From Warburgia ugandensis (taxonomy: Eukaryota > Streptophyta > Magnoliopsida > Canellales > Canellaceae), in the NCBI GenBank assembly GCA_035236585.1, contig CP141130.1:80729527-80793526 (forward strand): DNA of 64,000 nucleotides, read 5' to 3'. The notes below the pieces were generated by a model. That model saw nothing but the letters and a program-made list of their open reading frames with translations, searched no databases and was not told where the DNA came from. The position numbers and the translations under genes were made by a program. The first letter of the stretch is position 1. The number at the start of each line of letters is the position of its first letter. Positions 1-13,389 of this stretch are shown here, piece after piece.

Positions 1-153
1 TTCAAGAAATCTAAGTTTCTCGTCAATTGAGTTATCTTTTTCTACCAACCCAGTGAAGCCTTTTGCATTGATTGTCAGTTGGGAAGAGGATCGTACCATT
101 TAAAAGGCCATTGGAGTAATCTATCAAACGAGATCCTTAGATTTTCATGAGAA
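1..153 (+). repeat. Copy 1 of an inverted repeat pair
   Basis: This stretch matches the reverse complement of 714-866 along its whole length, with scattered mismatches. The outer edges read TTCAAGAAATCTAAG in one copy and CTTAGATTTCTTGAA in the other. The two ends of each copy also resemble each other in inverted orientation (CTAAG flanked by a CTCGT-like motif). The family is not recognised. It could be a MITE-like element or a duplicated exon fragment, since one frame of each copy is open near the motif DKLRFLE. The left copy may continue outside the window. Confidence 0.6.
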
Positions 154-186
154 GTAACATCTAGCTAGTAGCTGCAGCAGGAGGAG

Positions 187-187
<1 letters not shown>

Positions 188-227
<40 letters not shown>
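188..227. repeat. (AAT)n microsatellite
   Basis: About 13 uninterrupted AAT units, followed by a short GATA-like run. Confidence 0.95.
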
Positions 228-713
228 GACAGATAGATAGACAGGGATTAATCTGGGCACATCTGCATGAGAATAATGAGTGAAGGCCACATTTGTGGGC
301 CCACTAATGGGCATAAAATGGAAAGCAAAATTGGAAAAGAGATAGATCCAACGGCAAGATCAACTGCTGGTTAGATTAGTGATCGCCTTCAAATTCGATG
401 AATCAAGGGCTAGAAACTTCATCATTACGTTTAAACAGGCTCGAAACTTTAACTAGATCAAGCTCGTTGATAAATCGAGTTCGTTCTTACGTCATGTTGT
501 ACTAAGTAGGGCCACGTCAATTTTTTCATGCAATTTTCACCTCATGATGGGGCCTGCTGGTTGGGTCAAGTTAAGCTGGTCATGTGCTTAATTATCTTCA
601 GATCTTGAAAACATGCCATTTGAAGAGCTGGTTCAGAGCTTGATAGTGTCTTGATTAATACCCTCGTATCTATTCATTACTATTATATATTATTAAGCTA
701 ATAATGTTTCTGC

Positions 714-866
714 TCAAGGAAATCTAAGCATCTCGTCTGATAGAACTACTCCAAGAGCCTTTAAATGGTATGAATCATTTTCCCATCCCACGGCCAAGAC
801 AAATAACTTAGCAGGCGGTAGAAAACGATAACTCAATCTACGATAAACTTAGATTTCTTGAAAACC
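714..866 (-). repeat. Copy 2 of the inverted repeat pair
   Basis: Reverse-complement partner of 1-153, separated from it by about 560 bp that includes an (AAT)n tract. Whether the whole 1-866 block is one element with long inverted ends, or two independent copies, cannot be settled without other genomic copies. Confidence 0.6.
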
Positions 867-1897
867 AGGTCGTGAGACTGCTGGTAAGGTAGTCATCTTA
901 AGGCAATACATGAAGAATCAAGAGGTTTCCAAGAAGCTCCTAGCAAAGCTCCTAGCAATGGAGATGGAGAAAGAGGTTATGATTCTTATGAAAGAGCACC
1001 AAATAATGAAGGAACTAGCTAAATTGACAAGAAAAGGAGAAGCAACAATGGTGGGGCTCCATACACAGTATTTTGAACTGAGAAGGAGCCCTAGGTTTCT
1101 TCTTCGATCAGGATCCCAACCTCCTAGCTCCCCTCTGATTTTTCCCTTTTTTGCTCTACTTGGTGTTGCTCATTGTTTTTCTGGTTGGGATCGAAGGCAC
1201 TGCCTCTTTGCTTTCACATCGACGGCCAAACGCAGACCCGATTCAGTCCTTACAGACCTTTCTGGGTGCCTGTAGGTAATATTTTGATCAGGATTATAAG
1301 GTGGCATGACCTCTATCATCCATATTCAGACAACAGTTGTATCAGTTAAATGCAACACTAGTGCTAAGATACATGAACAGGAGAAACTCATATTCCGACA
1401 ACCAGAAAGGAATGAAATGTTAAAGTTCAAAAGTACAGAAGAAATACTATTATAGTGTTTGCGCGAGTTCTGAAGTGTAAAAGACCACTTCTTTAACTAC
1501 TACACTAAATTATCTTCATATTTGATACATTGTAAGGGATTTTACTCAGAACCATGAGTGTGTTATAGAGTGCTGCTTCACGGAGCTGGCCAAGGAATTT
1601 GTAAGTTCCAGTCTGAAAGTAAACTCTAACTAGGAAGTTCTATTCTATTATCATCTATTGTATCCATCAGCTTCCCACTCAATTAAATTCTCAGATTTAC
1701 GTCATAACATTTATTGCTTCTTCTAAGCAGTTTAAAGGCCTTGTCCCAGTAGTATTTACTTTCCAACTCTTCAGGAAGCTGTTAAAGGGATCGTAGAATT
1801 TCCAGACTGCAGGTAGCAACCACTAGTTAAGTCTTAAAAAAATGGTAAGTGACCTCATAAGTACAATGGAATAGTTATATAAATTCCTCCCTTTTCC
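867..1897. other. Intergenic, no supported gene
   Basis: A 121-codon open frame at 910-1275 lacks family similarity that I recognise, and its composition changes abruptly halfway. I see no promoter, splice pattern or repeat that would support a gene here. Confidence 0.5.
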
Positions 1898-2450
1898 TTT
1901 TCATGGGTTCGGAATTTCCTTATACTAAACCCGTACGGCACCTATGCGCAACTCTTTTTTGCAACAGCACAAGTCAGCCTTCCACTCCCACTCTTACATA
2001 CTAAGGCTACACTCACCCACCCACTAAAGCAATGAGAGAACTGAAGAAGAAACTAACCCAAAGAGAACCTATTATTATTCCTTTAGGTAGTTTGGAGTTG
2101 GTTACAAATAAGGAGCTACGTCCTACTTATACTTGCTCAGCTCCATCCACCTCTTCAATGGATGGCCAAGATTATTCATGTGTCAGTACATCAATGGTCT
2201 AAATCATATTTTGGAACCATCCTTTACTTTCTAAACTACTCTACCATTCTCCTAGAGTATTCTAGATTACTATAAAAGATTGAGATATTTACAAGGATAC
2301 TTCCAGAAACTAGGCCTTCTAGAATCAAGCCTTGTTTCACATATTCAAAAACACCGGCCTAAGTCTCTTTGGTCACATCCATGAGCTAGGTAGGCATCCC
2401 TCAAAGCGTGTGGGCCTTGGTCATGGGCTTTGCAACACAAGTCCGTGACA
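1898..2450 (-). mobile_element. Solo LTR of the 544-bp-LTR non-autonomous family
   Basis: The stretch is colinear with the LTRs at 33373-33916 and 35070-35613. Shared blocks include the CTAAACCCGTxCGGCAC segment, the ACACTCACCCACCCACT-like segment, the TTTACAAGGAT/CTTCCAGAA segment and the terminal TCCGTGACA. No internal region or second LTR adjoins it, so it is a solo LTR or a decayed fragment. Orientation is inferred from the complete element, which is on the - strand. It is clearly more diverged than the two LTRs of that element. Confidence 0.75.
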
Positions 2451-4251
<1,801 letters not shown>

Positions 4252-4473
4252 ATATGCTATCAAAGTTAACCCAACCAACATAACGATGTTATAAATTCAT
4301 TGAAACAAACAATGTCAATTGCAAAACTTGTCTTATTGGACTAATAATCACAACTTCAATGTGATCCAAGGATTCTCTAGTGTGACTTCAGAGATTCTCT
4401 AGTCTTGTACACAAATTTCCACTAAATTCAACAAAATACTTCACTAAAACCAAGCTTTTCTTCATTGCCCGCG

Positions 4474-4477
<4 letters not shown>

Positions 4478-4548
<71 letters not shown>
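4478..4548. repeat. (CT)35 microsatellite
   Basis: Seventy-one bases of uninterrupted CT. It lies just before the first recognisable copia-2 sequence. Confidence 0.98.
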
Positions 4549-4551
<3 letters not shown>

Positions 4552-4599
4552 CTAGCCATCACTGTGTTCATCTTTTATTATAACATAAATCAGCACACA

Positions 4600-5206
4600 C
4601 ACACATAACAGCAAAATATAACTTTTGCAATCCATTAGCATTCAACTCTTCCCAAAAATCAACTAGTCCAAAGGCCACCTTGCCTCTGCTTGTCCACAGA
4701 GTTTAATCATGCATTTTAGAGTAATTTGTACTCTTCTAACTCTTTCACAATCTTCTCCTAATTGGTTGCTTGATTCTGATACTAATCAAAACATCACAAC
4801 AGATATCTCCAATCTGATACTTGCCCATGAATATGAATCATACAGTAGTGGATGATGGCTCAAGTCTTAAAATCTCTTATATCAGTTCTTCCACTTTAAA
4901 CTCCCATTCTCACTCATTTTATTTGAAACATGTTCTTTGTATCCAAAGTATTCATAGAAATCTAGTTTCTATTTACCAATTCACTTGGGATAATAATGTG
5001 TGTATTGAGTTTCATCCTTCTTATTTGTCATAAAAGATCACACTATCGTAGCACTCCAAGGGCCAAGTAAGGATAGTCCTACCCTCTCTGTCTCAATCTA
5101 TCACTCACATCATCATCTACACTAGTTAGCACAAGTTCATTTCTTCGAGATCGGCACCGCATATTAGGTCATCCTTCATCCTTTATTTTAAATTGTGTTT
5201 ATAGAA
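4600..5206 (+). pseudogene. Copia-2 gag end and protease (5' part)
   Basis: Degenerate Ty1/copia coding sequence on the + strand. The protease region reads NWLLDSDTNQNITTDISNL around 4760-4815, where the usual catalytic DSG is DSD. Downstream come the SFYLKHVLCIQSIHRNLVS block typical of the region between protease and integrase, and the start of the GAG-pre-integrase domain. Stops and frame changes break the frame, so it cannot code. The sequence is interrupted at about 5206 by an Au SINE with a nested element and resumes at 10674. The true 5' end and 5' LTR are not recognisable upstream of 4600. Confidence 0.75.
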
Positions 5207-5299
5207 GGGGGGCCTCGATACAACAGTAGAGTGACTGTCGTGTGCCCTTTAGATCACAAGTTCGAGGCGTAAAAATAGGCTCTTGCAAAATATAAGGTA
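5207..5299 (+). mobile_element. Au-type SINE, 5' part, split by copia-1
   Basis: Begins with GGGGCCTCGATACAAC and carries a tRNA-derived box B variant (AAGTTCGAGGC), followed by the CTCTTGCAAAAT segment that matches the Au SINE copies at 46147 and 61764. It stops at AGGTA, where copia-1 is inserted. The second half is at 10586-10673. Confidence 0.85.
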
Positions 5300-5620
5300 T
5301 GTAAACCCATTCACAAATGTTCACAGATTGTCAAAAACAATTATCTGAAGCATAACAAATCAAATATAGACTTATCTCCAGCCATAGCAGCAATTCCTTA
5401 AGAGATCTTCTGATTTGTATCAATAGACGATGATGGACAACCGGATGTCAGATCTACTTGAATCAGGGACCCCTTAAGAGATGCTGGTTAATGGCAACTA
5501 TCCTTCCATCAAGGATAACTTCCATGGGTAGTTATGACACATGTTAAATGTGTAAATAGTATGCAGCATGTTGGATTTTTGAATCCCAAATGTTAGGGAC
5601 CACAAAAAAAAATTCTAACA
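5300..5620 (-). repeat. Copia-1 3' LTR
   Basis: A 321-bp LTR, colinear with 10268-10585. On the - strand the LTR runs from TGTTAGAA to GTTTACA, adjoining the polypurine tract at 5621-5635. Confidence 0.93.
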
Positions 5621-5955
5621 TTCTCCCACTTGGTCCAAACATTTGTAACTTTATAAATTCAAAAATCTTAATGTACTAGTCTAACTCACTTTATGCTCCA
5701 ACAAAGAAATAAATTACATGAATCATGGCAATAATTGCTTTGCAAACAAGTATTACCTTCCATGTATTACAATGTAATTATCTTCTTTGAAAAAGCCCTT
5801 TATGGGCCATTTTTATCTTTATGAATAAGCCTCAAATGCTTATTCTTGGTCCAAACTTAAATATTTGTCATCCAATCATAAATGTATACAAACCAAAATG
5901 GAGACAAATGCAATAATTTAGAGTTTCATTACTAATATGTGCTATAAATATAGCA

Positions 5956-7800
5956 TTATAGTTCAAATAGAAGGTGACAAATAGAACAAAGTCCCATTCG
6001 CATTACATTAGCCTTAAACAACTTTGGTGGCATGCCTTTCATCAAAGGATCTATAATCATCAGCTTAGTACAAATATGTTCAATGAGCACTTCATTCCTT
6101 TTTATGTGCTCTCTGACTGCTAAGTACTTAATGTCAATGTGTTTACCATAACTTTCACTTTTATTATTCTTAGCAAAGAACACAACAACTGAATTGCCAC
6201 AGTTATCTTCAATGGCTTAGAGGTGGAATCAACAACTCGAAGCCAAGAAATGAAACTCTTCAACCATATACCTTGCAAGGTCGCCTCAAAACAAGAAACA
6301 AACTCAGCTTCCATAGTAAAAGTAGCAATCAAAGATTGCTTTGCACTTCTCCAAGATATAGCCCCTCCAACAAATAAGAAGATATATCCAAATGTTGATT
6401 TGTGAGAATCAACACAACCAGCGAAGTCTAAATCTAAATATCCAACAACCTCCAAGTCAGCAGTCCTTCTATATGTAAGCATGTAATCTTTAGTCCCTTA
6501 AAGGTATTACATGGCCTTCTTTCCAGCTCTCTAGTGGTCCAAACCTGGGTTACTTTAATATCTTTCTAATATTCCAACTGCAAATGCAATGTCTGGTCTA
6601 GTACAGACCTGAGCATACATCAAGCTGCCAACAGCTGAAACATAAGGAATGTTTTTAATCTGTTCCCTTTCAAGGTCATTCTTGGGACGTTGATTCAAAC
6701 TGAATCTATCACCCTTAACAACAGGTGCTACACTGGGTGAACAATCTTTCATTCAAAATCTCTCAAGAACTTTGTTGATATAGGCTTTCTGAGACAAGCC
6801 CAAGTTTATTAATCTTAATGCCAATAACATAAGATGCCTCACCCATATCCTTCATATCAAAGTTTTGAGAGAGAAAATGTTTCACTTCATATAACAATCC
6901 CATATCGTTAGTTGCAAGCAATATGTCATCTACGTATAGGACTAGAAAAATAATCTTGCTCCCACTAACCTTATGATATATACATTCATTCACAATGTTT
7001 TCTACAAAACCAAATGAAGAGATAACATTATGAAATTTTAAATATCACTAATAGGAGGCTTGTTTTAGTCCATATATAAACTTTTTAAGCTTGCAAACTA
7101 AATGATGACCATCACTTGAGACAAAACCCTCAAGTTGTTTCATATAAACATCTTCCTCAAAATCACCATTGAGGAATGTCGTTTTTACATTCATCTGATG
7201 TAAATCTAACTCAAAATGAGCAACCAATGCCATGATGATATAGAAAGATTCCTTTTTAGAAATAGGAGAAAATGTTTCTCGATAATCGATTCCTTCCTTT
7301 TGTGCGAATCCTTTTGCAACAAGTCTAGCCTTGTATCACTCAATGTTGCCTAATGAGTCTTTCTTAGTTTTAAAAATTCATTTATAACCAATGGTCTTTG
7401 CCCCATTAGGTAACTCTACAAGATCTCAGACTTGATTATCTGTTAGAAATAGGAGAAAATGTTTCTCGATAATTGATTCCTTCCTTTTGTGCGAATCCTT
7501 TTGCAACAAGTCTAACCTTGTATCACTCAATGTTGCCTAATGAGTCTTTCTTAGTTTTAAAAATTCATTTATAACCAATGGTCTTTGCCCCATTAGGTAA
7601 CTCTACAAGATCTCAGACTTGATTATCTGTTATAGATTTCATGTCATCTTTCATAGCATCATACCATAATTTAGATTTACTACTCTTCATAGCCTATGAA
7701 AATGTCTCAAGGTCTTTTTCAGCACCAACATCATAGTCAAATTCTTGTAAGTAGACTATGTAATCAGTAGAAATCGCCAACTTTCTTGCTCTAGTAGATC
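5956..7800 (-). pseudogene. Copia-1 reverse transcriptase and RNase H remnant
   Basis: Copia RT-RNase H in several frames on the - strand. In coding order: the RT entry block TDYIVYLQEFDYDVGAEKDL near 7700-7760, a block with LDLHQMNVKTTFLNGDFEEDVYMKQ around 7150-7215 (the first catalytic Asp region), YVDDILLATNDMG near 6915-6950 with the YVDD box intact, the RT-RNase H connector VSAVGSLMYAQVCTRPDIAFAVG at about 6575-6645, and RNase H with VGYLDLDFAGC near 6410-6450. Internal stops and frameshifts disrupt it throughout. A 187-bp tandem duplication (7258-7631) lies inside the RT. Confidence 0.9.
7258..7631. repeat. 187-bp tandem duplication within copia-1 RT
   Basis: 7258-7444 and 7445-7631 are nearly identical, differing at a few positions such as TCTAGCC versus TCTAACC. 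One of the two matches the normal RT sequence and the other is extra. The duplication is younger than most decay of the element because its arms are so similar. Confidence 0.95.
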
Positions 7801-7989
7801 TCCACAACGGCACATCATTAGCTTCTTATGGAGGCTCCTGATCATCAACTTATTGTGGTTGATGCTCAATGGGATCTACTAAAACATTATCAGCTTAACA
7901 TGGATTTTCAACAACTGGTTGTTCAATATCCATCATATTTTGATGGGTGTTGCTGATAATAACCAGTTTGCTACATGATGTGGGAGTTG

Positions 7990-8690
7990 GATTAGAAACT
8001 CAATTTTCCTCAAAAAATAAGTTTTGAGGTTGATAACTCCTACTAACCAAGTCATTCTTCATTTAGGGCATATGGATCTTAACTATGCTCTTAGAAAGGA
8101 AGTTCCTCTTGAAATTATAGATACTAACACTAATGCCAAGATCACTGTGTATGAACGGTGGGAGCAATCTAATCTCTTGAGTATGATATTCATTAAATCT
8201 CATATTAGTACTAGTATCTGTGGGTTGATACCTAAATGTGAGAATATCAAATATCTCATGAAAGCTATTGATGAATAAGTTGAGTCATCTGATAAGGCAT
8301 TGGCTAGCACCTTAATGAACAAATTGTCATCAACGAGACTGACTGGCACTAGGGGAGTGCGCGAGCACATTATGCTAATGAGGGACATAGCTACTCAACT
8401 AAAGTCATTACAAATTAAGATATCTGAGTCCTTTTTAGTGCACTTTGTCTTAAATTCTCTCCCTTCTCAGTATGGACCATTCAAAATTTCATACAACACA
8501 CATAAGGAAAAATAGTTAATTAATGAACTTTTAACCATGTGTGATTAAGAAGAGGAGAGATTAGTTCAAGAAATGGGTGAGAGTGCACATATGGCGACCC
8601 ATAAAAGGGACAATAAACAAGTCATAAAAAAGAAAGTAGTCATCTATAAAGGTAATGAAATATTTTTTACCATGCATGCTCATGTCAGGA
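7990..8690 (+). pseudogene. Inverted copia gag fragment inside copia-1
   Basis: On the + strand, opposite to the rest of copia-1, two open stretches (8024-8278 and 8300-8515) read as copia gag of the UBN2 type. Recognisable pieces are NYALRKEVPLEI, YERWEQSN, GVREHIMLMRDIATQLKSL and LNSLPSQYGPFKISYNTHK. Stops follow both stretches. The piece occupies the place where integrase should be, between the GAG-pre-integrase region and RT. Confidence 0.8.
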
Positions 8691-8699
8691 CAATAAATG

Positions 8700-9900
8700 T
8701 TAGTATGTATAATCTCTAACATGTCAGAACTCCTCTTAGTACCCTTTTTCGACTAGTTGGTATGCCTACTTTTAATGCAATCCGCACATAAATCAAAGTT
8801 TGTAAAATCAAGAGTCTCAAGAACTCTATCTTTTACTAATATTTTGATTCTATCAATGAACATATGTCCTAATCTCCAACGCCACAACATAGAGAAATTC
8901 TTAACCATGATGTTACGCTTAATACCAACATTATCATGCACAGCCATGACTTCATTGGAGACATCATTATTTAAATGAGTTTTGAATAAACCATCATCCA
9001 TTGTGCCATTTCCAATAACTACTAAACTTTTTATATAAATTAAAGTAAGATTGGCACAAGTTTAGATACAGAAATTATATTCCTAGAAAAGCTAGGACCA
9101 TAAAAGATTCTTTCTAAATCCAATACAAAACTAGTTTTCAAAATTAGTTTATATGTCCCCACAACTTTAATAAGTGAACACATCATGTTTCCTAAATAGA
9201 TGCTCCATTCAGTTTTCATCAGTTTCCTTTGATTTAGAAAACTCTGCATGGTATTATAAATATGGATTGCAGAACCAGAATTAATCCATCATGTGGTATA
9301 TGAAACATCAATCATAGTAGATTCATAGCATACAAAAGAATTGAGATTACCTTTCTTTTCCACCCAAGCCACTGATACCATGCACAACCATTACTTCATT
9401 AGAGACATCATTATTTAAATGAATTTTGTACAAATCATCATTCATTGTACCACTTCCAATAATTACTAAATTTAAAATAAGTTTCATGAAAAAAGAAGGA
9501 AAATCCAAGTGGTATAAGTTTAGATACAAAAATCAAATTCTTAGAAAATCTAGGAATATAAAAGGTTCTTTCCAAATCAAGTACAAAACTAGCGTGTAAA
9601 ACAAGCCTATATGTCCCCACAGCTTTGACAAGTGAACAATTCATGTTTCTTGAATAGATGCTTTATTCACTTTCCATAGGTTTCCTTTGGTTTAGAAAAC
9701 CCTGCATGATATTACAAATATGGATTGTAGAACCAGAATCAATCTACCATGTGGTATGTGAAATGTCAACCATATTATATTTATAACATAGAAAAGAATT
9801 GAGATTACCTTTCTTTTCCAGCCAAGCCTTCCTTTTAGGACAATATTTCCTCATGTGTCCCTATTTTTTGCAAAAGAAACACCTCCTAGCCTCCTTTTTG
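8700..9900 (-). pseudogene. Copia-1 zinc knuckle, protease region and GAG-pre-integrase
   Basis: In - strand order: a CCHC zinc knuckle at about 9835-9895 (CFFCKK, a stop, then GHMRKYC), the region around the protease with VGTYRLVLHASFVLDLERTFYIP and a second diverged version, VGTYKLILKTSFVLDLERIFYGP, then GAG-pre-integrase with LWRWRLGHMFIDRIKILVKD and CADCIKSRHTN at 8753-8900. The protease-flanking block is present twice because of a tandem duplication. Stops are frequent. Confidence 0.85.
8939..9832. repeat. About 440-bp tandem duplication within copia-1
   Basis: 8939-9372 and 9373-9832 align from the ACTTCATTxGAGACATCATT segment to the TGAGATTACCTTTCTTTTCCA segment, with many differences. 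The duplication is therefore much older than the 187-bp one in the same element. The distal unit joins the zinc knuckle and the proximal unit joins GAG-pre-integrase. Confidence 0.8.
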
Positions 9901-10267
9901 TCAATATGTGGCTCTCATCATTTGAATTTGTGTCTGCAGTCATGGATTTATGAGCCAAGATTGTTGTTAGTTGGCGATTAATCCCCTATTTCACTTTTTA
10001 TTCATGGTGTGCACATCCAAAGCATACTAATTTCTATTCATCTCAAAACAAGTAAGAACAGTGAAGGCAGGGTAAGTTTGCCTAATTTTCTCTTGATATT
10101 TCATGGTTTGTCTCCATTATGCAAAAATGAAATTGACATTTTACTTAGACTAAGTCATATCTATAGTTTTGTTCTTTGATCTGTCTAATCTCATTTATCA
10201 TTGTAATCTATAAAACAAACAACTACAAAACTGCTAGACAGATATAAATCATGGCTCTAATACCACA

Positions 10268-10585
10268 TGTAAACTCATTCACAGATGTTCAAAGATTGTC
10301 AAAAACAATTATTGGAAGCATAATAGATCAAATAGAGACTTACCTAACCATAACAGCAATCCCTTAAGAGATCTTCTGATTCATAGTAGTAGACAATGAT
10401 GGAGTGCCAGATGTCAAATCTGCTTGAATCAGGGACCCTTTAAGAGATGATGGTTAATGGTTGTTATCCTTCCATCAAGGATAATTGCCATGGGTAGTTA
10501 TGACACATATTAAATGTGGAAACAATATGCAACACATTGGATTTTTGAATCCCAAATGTTAGGGACCATAAAAAAATTTCTAACA
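10268..10585 (-). repeat. Copia-1 5' LTR
   Basis: A 318-bp LTR adjoining the initiator-Met primer-binding site at 10252-10265. Differences from the other LTR are scattered and numerous by eye, which indicates an insertion that is not recent. Confidence 0.93.
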
Positions 10586-10673
10586 AGGTAAAGTTGTATG
10601 CTATCAACATTTGTGGTCCACCCTTTCTTAAACCCCACATGTGCAGGAACTTCGTGCACCAGACTGCTCTTTT
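10586..10673 (+). mobile_element. Au-type SINE, 3' part, split by copia-1
   Basis: Begins with the AGGTA duplicate and continues with the TTTGTGGTCCACCC, GGAACTTCGTGCACCAG and CTGCTCTTTT segments of the Au SINE 3' region. Together with 5207-5299 it makes one complete SINE. Flanking copia-2 coding sequence continues across it, so the SINE sits within copia-2. The SINE's own target duplication is too diverged to define. Confidence 0.85.
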
Positions 10674-13389
10674 AGTTGTAAATAAAAATCAAGCTCCTTA
10701 TGATGCTTATTTTCCATCCAAAAGATGAAACTTCCTTTTACCAATGTTGATTCAATTAGTATTAAATCTCTTGTACATATGTGAGAGACCATCTCCACTT
10801 GTAATGATAGTTTTCATATTATGTCATCTTCTTGGATGACTTTAGTCATTATTGTTGGATCTTTTCATTAAAGTTCAAGTCCAATGTGGATTCGATCTTT
10901 GCATCATTCAAAAGTATCGTCGAAAATCATTTTAAAAAAAAAATCAAAGCAGTGTAATGTGAGGTTGGAGGTGATTTCACAAAGACTAACTCATTTCTAT
11001 CTCAAAATGGCATTGCTTGAAGAATCTCATTTCCACATACACCACAACAAAATGGTGTTGCAAAGAAAGCATTGGAAAATTATCAAAACTAGCCTTATTC
11101 TTCCTCGAATATTCATTTACCATTCATTTTCTATCTATATACCTTTTGAACAGCCGCTTACTAAATAAATTGGTGGCCTCACTCTTCAATTGGCTTTGAA
11201 TATTGTTTGGTCAACCACCCAAGTTTTCTTCTGTTAAAGCTTTTGGATGTAAATGTCATCCCTGGTTAAGACAAACTCCAAACAAAAGCTCCACGATCTG
11301 TCTAAACATTGATTTTTCTTGAATATTCAAAGGAGTCTAAAGGTTACTTTTGCTATGATCTTCAAAATGGTAAGTTGTATATCTCTTGTCGTGTTACATT
11401 TGTCCAAAATGTGTTTCCAACATCACTATCTAACTCTTTCATTGTCCAATCCTAATGCCACATCTACTTGGATGCTTGCTCCTCCATTAGTTCTTCTCCC
11501 TTGTATCTATCCACCTTTGCTTTTTGTTCAGCAGTCTCATAGGCCTTCAATTTCTATTGAGCAATCTATTACCTCTCCTTTAATCTTGCCCAATCCACAA
11601 CCATCCTCATCTCCAACAGCTTTATCTTCAAGTAATTGCCACTATCATCATCCAACCATTCCGCTTCATCAATCATTGAACATTAGAAAAACACCATCTT
11701 TTAACCTTGTTACTAATCCCTTTGGGTTCCTTAAGTATTTCCCAATCCATAGCTCCAACTACTCCTCAACCAACATCCCAGTGCTCTCATCCTAATGTCA
11801 CTCAAGCAATGACTCGCACCCGAACAAACCTTGCCACTATTCCTTCTTCTTACTCTATTTATAGAGAACCTCTCTCCTTCACTAAGGCCTTCAAGTCACC
11901 ATTTTGGAGAGGTTCCATGATTGAAGAATATCATGACCATCAAACAAATGAGACTTGGCTACATGTTCCTATTGGATGAACCTTGTTGACAACATGTGAG
12001 CTTTTAGGGTCAAAACATTGTGAAGTAGTTGATCAACTAGAATACACTTTAAAGAGACCTTTACTCCTATCGTAAAATCAACTAGAATACACATTGTGTT
12101 GTCTATAGTAGTTTCTTTCAATTGGAAGATACGACAGCTTGATGTAAACAACCCATGCCTCAATGGGTAGCTTCAAGAATGTGTTTATATGAGATGACTA
12201 TAAGGCTTCGTAAATCCTACCAAGCCAGATCATTTTTTCTTACTTAGAAAATCTATCTACAGTCTTTAGCAGGCATTGGGCATTTGGTACTCTCATCTTC
12301 ATTCTTTCCAACCTGGGCAGGGTTTCAAAGCTTGTCAGACAAATGCATCTTTGTTTACCTACGATCACAAAAATATTGTGATATGTTTCTTGGTTTACAT
12401 TGATGGCTTGCTCATCGCTAGAAATAATTCAGCTACCACTACAAATCTTTTTCATCTTCTCAGCTACCTTTTCATTGAAAAATCCTGGGGACTTGCATTT
12501 TTTCCTCAAGGTACAAGCCATTCAAACCTCATAAGGTATGTTCTTATCTCAAAGAAAATATGTGGCTGATCTCTTGAGCAAGTTCAACTTGATTGACTCC
12601 AAACCTGTTGAAACCCAATACTAACCTGTCCACCTCCCTTTTTCTATACTTCGGTGACCTACTTCAAGGTGTTACAGAATATAGGCGAGTTGTAGGGGAT
12701 TTTTAATAGCTCTATCTCACACACCTGGTCATATCATTTGTTATGAACAACACTTCTTAATTCATGCATGCTCCCACTGTCACACATTGGGCATGTGTTA
12801 AACATGTTCTTCATTATCTTTAGGCCACCATGAATTATAGATTGACACTGTAAATCATCCAAGTTGGATCTTATTGCTTATTTAGATGCAAACTGGGCCT
12901 ATTGCCCAAATGACCGCACGTCCACAAGTTGATTTCTAGGTTATTTAGGCAATAATTTGGTGTCTTGGAGTTCCAAGAAACAAATGTCCATAGCTAGATT
13001 GTCCACGGAAGCTGAGTATTAGTTTGCAGAAACTACAGCCTCTGAATTTATTTGCATTCAATCCTTGCTAAAAGAACTTCGTGTTTTTGTTCCATGGGCT
13101 CCATTGATTTGGTGTGACAATATTGGTTCAACCTATATGACTCTTAACCTATTTTCCATAATTGCACTAAACATCTAGAGGTAGATTTTCACTTTGTTAG
13201 GGAAAAGGTTGCTAATAAGAACTTGGCAATGAGGCATGTATGCACTACTGATCAACTCACTGATTTGCTAACCAAAAGACTTTCAAGGAAGTATTTACAA
13301 TGATTGAGGTACAAGATCAACATGCATGATGGCATGTTTCACTTGCAAGGGCATGTAAAGATACGTGGTCCAAGGGATCAATTTCTAAA
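10674..13389 (+). pseudogene. Copia-2 integrase, RT and RNase H (3' part)
   Basis: Continuation of the copia coding sequence broken at 5206. In order: end of the GAG-pre-integrase domain, integrase core with YVIFLDDFSHYCWIF-like and HTPQQNGVAKKALE-like blocks (about 10820-11090), the spacer, RT with NASLFTYDHKNIVICFLVYIDG near 12335-12405 (the YVDD box reads YIDG, so one catalytic Asp is lost), and RNase H with NLVSWSSKKQMSIARLSTEAEY near 12950-13020. Many stops and frameshifts. The sequence is cut at 13389 by a solo LTR and continues at 15493. Confidence 0.87.

Larger units (their letters stand above)
5300..10585 (-). mobile_element. Copia-1, Ty1/copia retrotransposon inside a SINE
   Basis: A 5.3-kb element on the - strand. 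Its LTRs (5300-5620 and 10268-10585) start TGTAAAC and end TTCTAACA. It is flanked by AGGTA at 5295-5299 and 10586-10590. A primer-binding site complementary to initiator tRNA-Met (TGGTATTAGAGCC on the - strand, 10252-10265) lies beside the right LTR, and a purine tract (AAGTGGGAGAA on the - strand) beside the left LTR. Both fix the orientation. Coding domains in - strand order are zinc knuckle, duplicated protease region, GAG-pre-integrase, then RT and RNase H. Most of the integrase is missing, and a gag piece sits there in reverse orientation. Many stops make it non-autonomous. Confidence 0.93.

Noticed and set aside
910..1275. 121-codon open frame on the + strand
   Set aside because: No recognisable domain, abrupt change of composition midway, no splice or promoter support.
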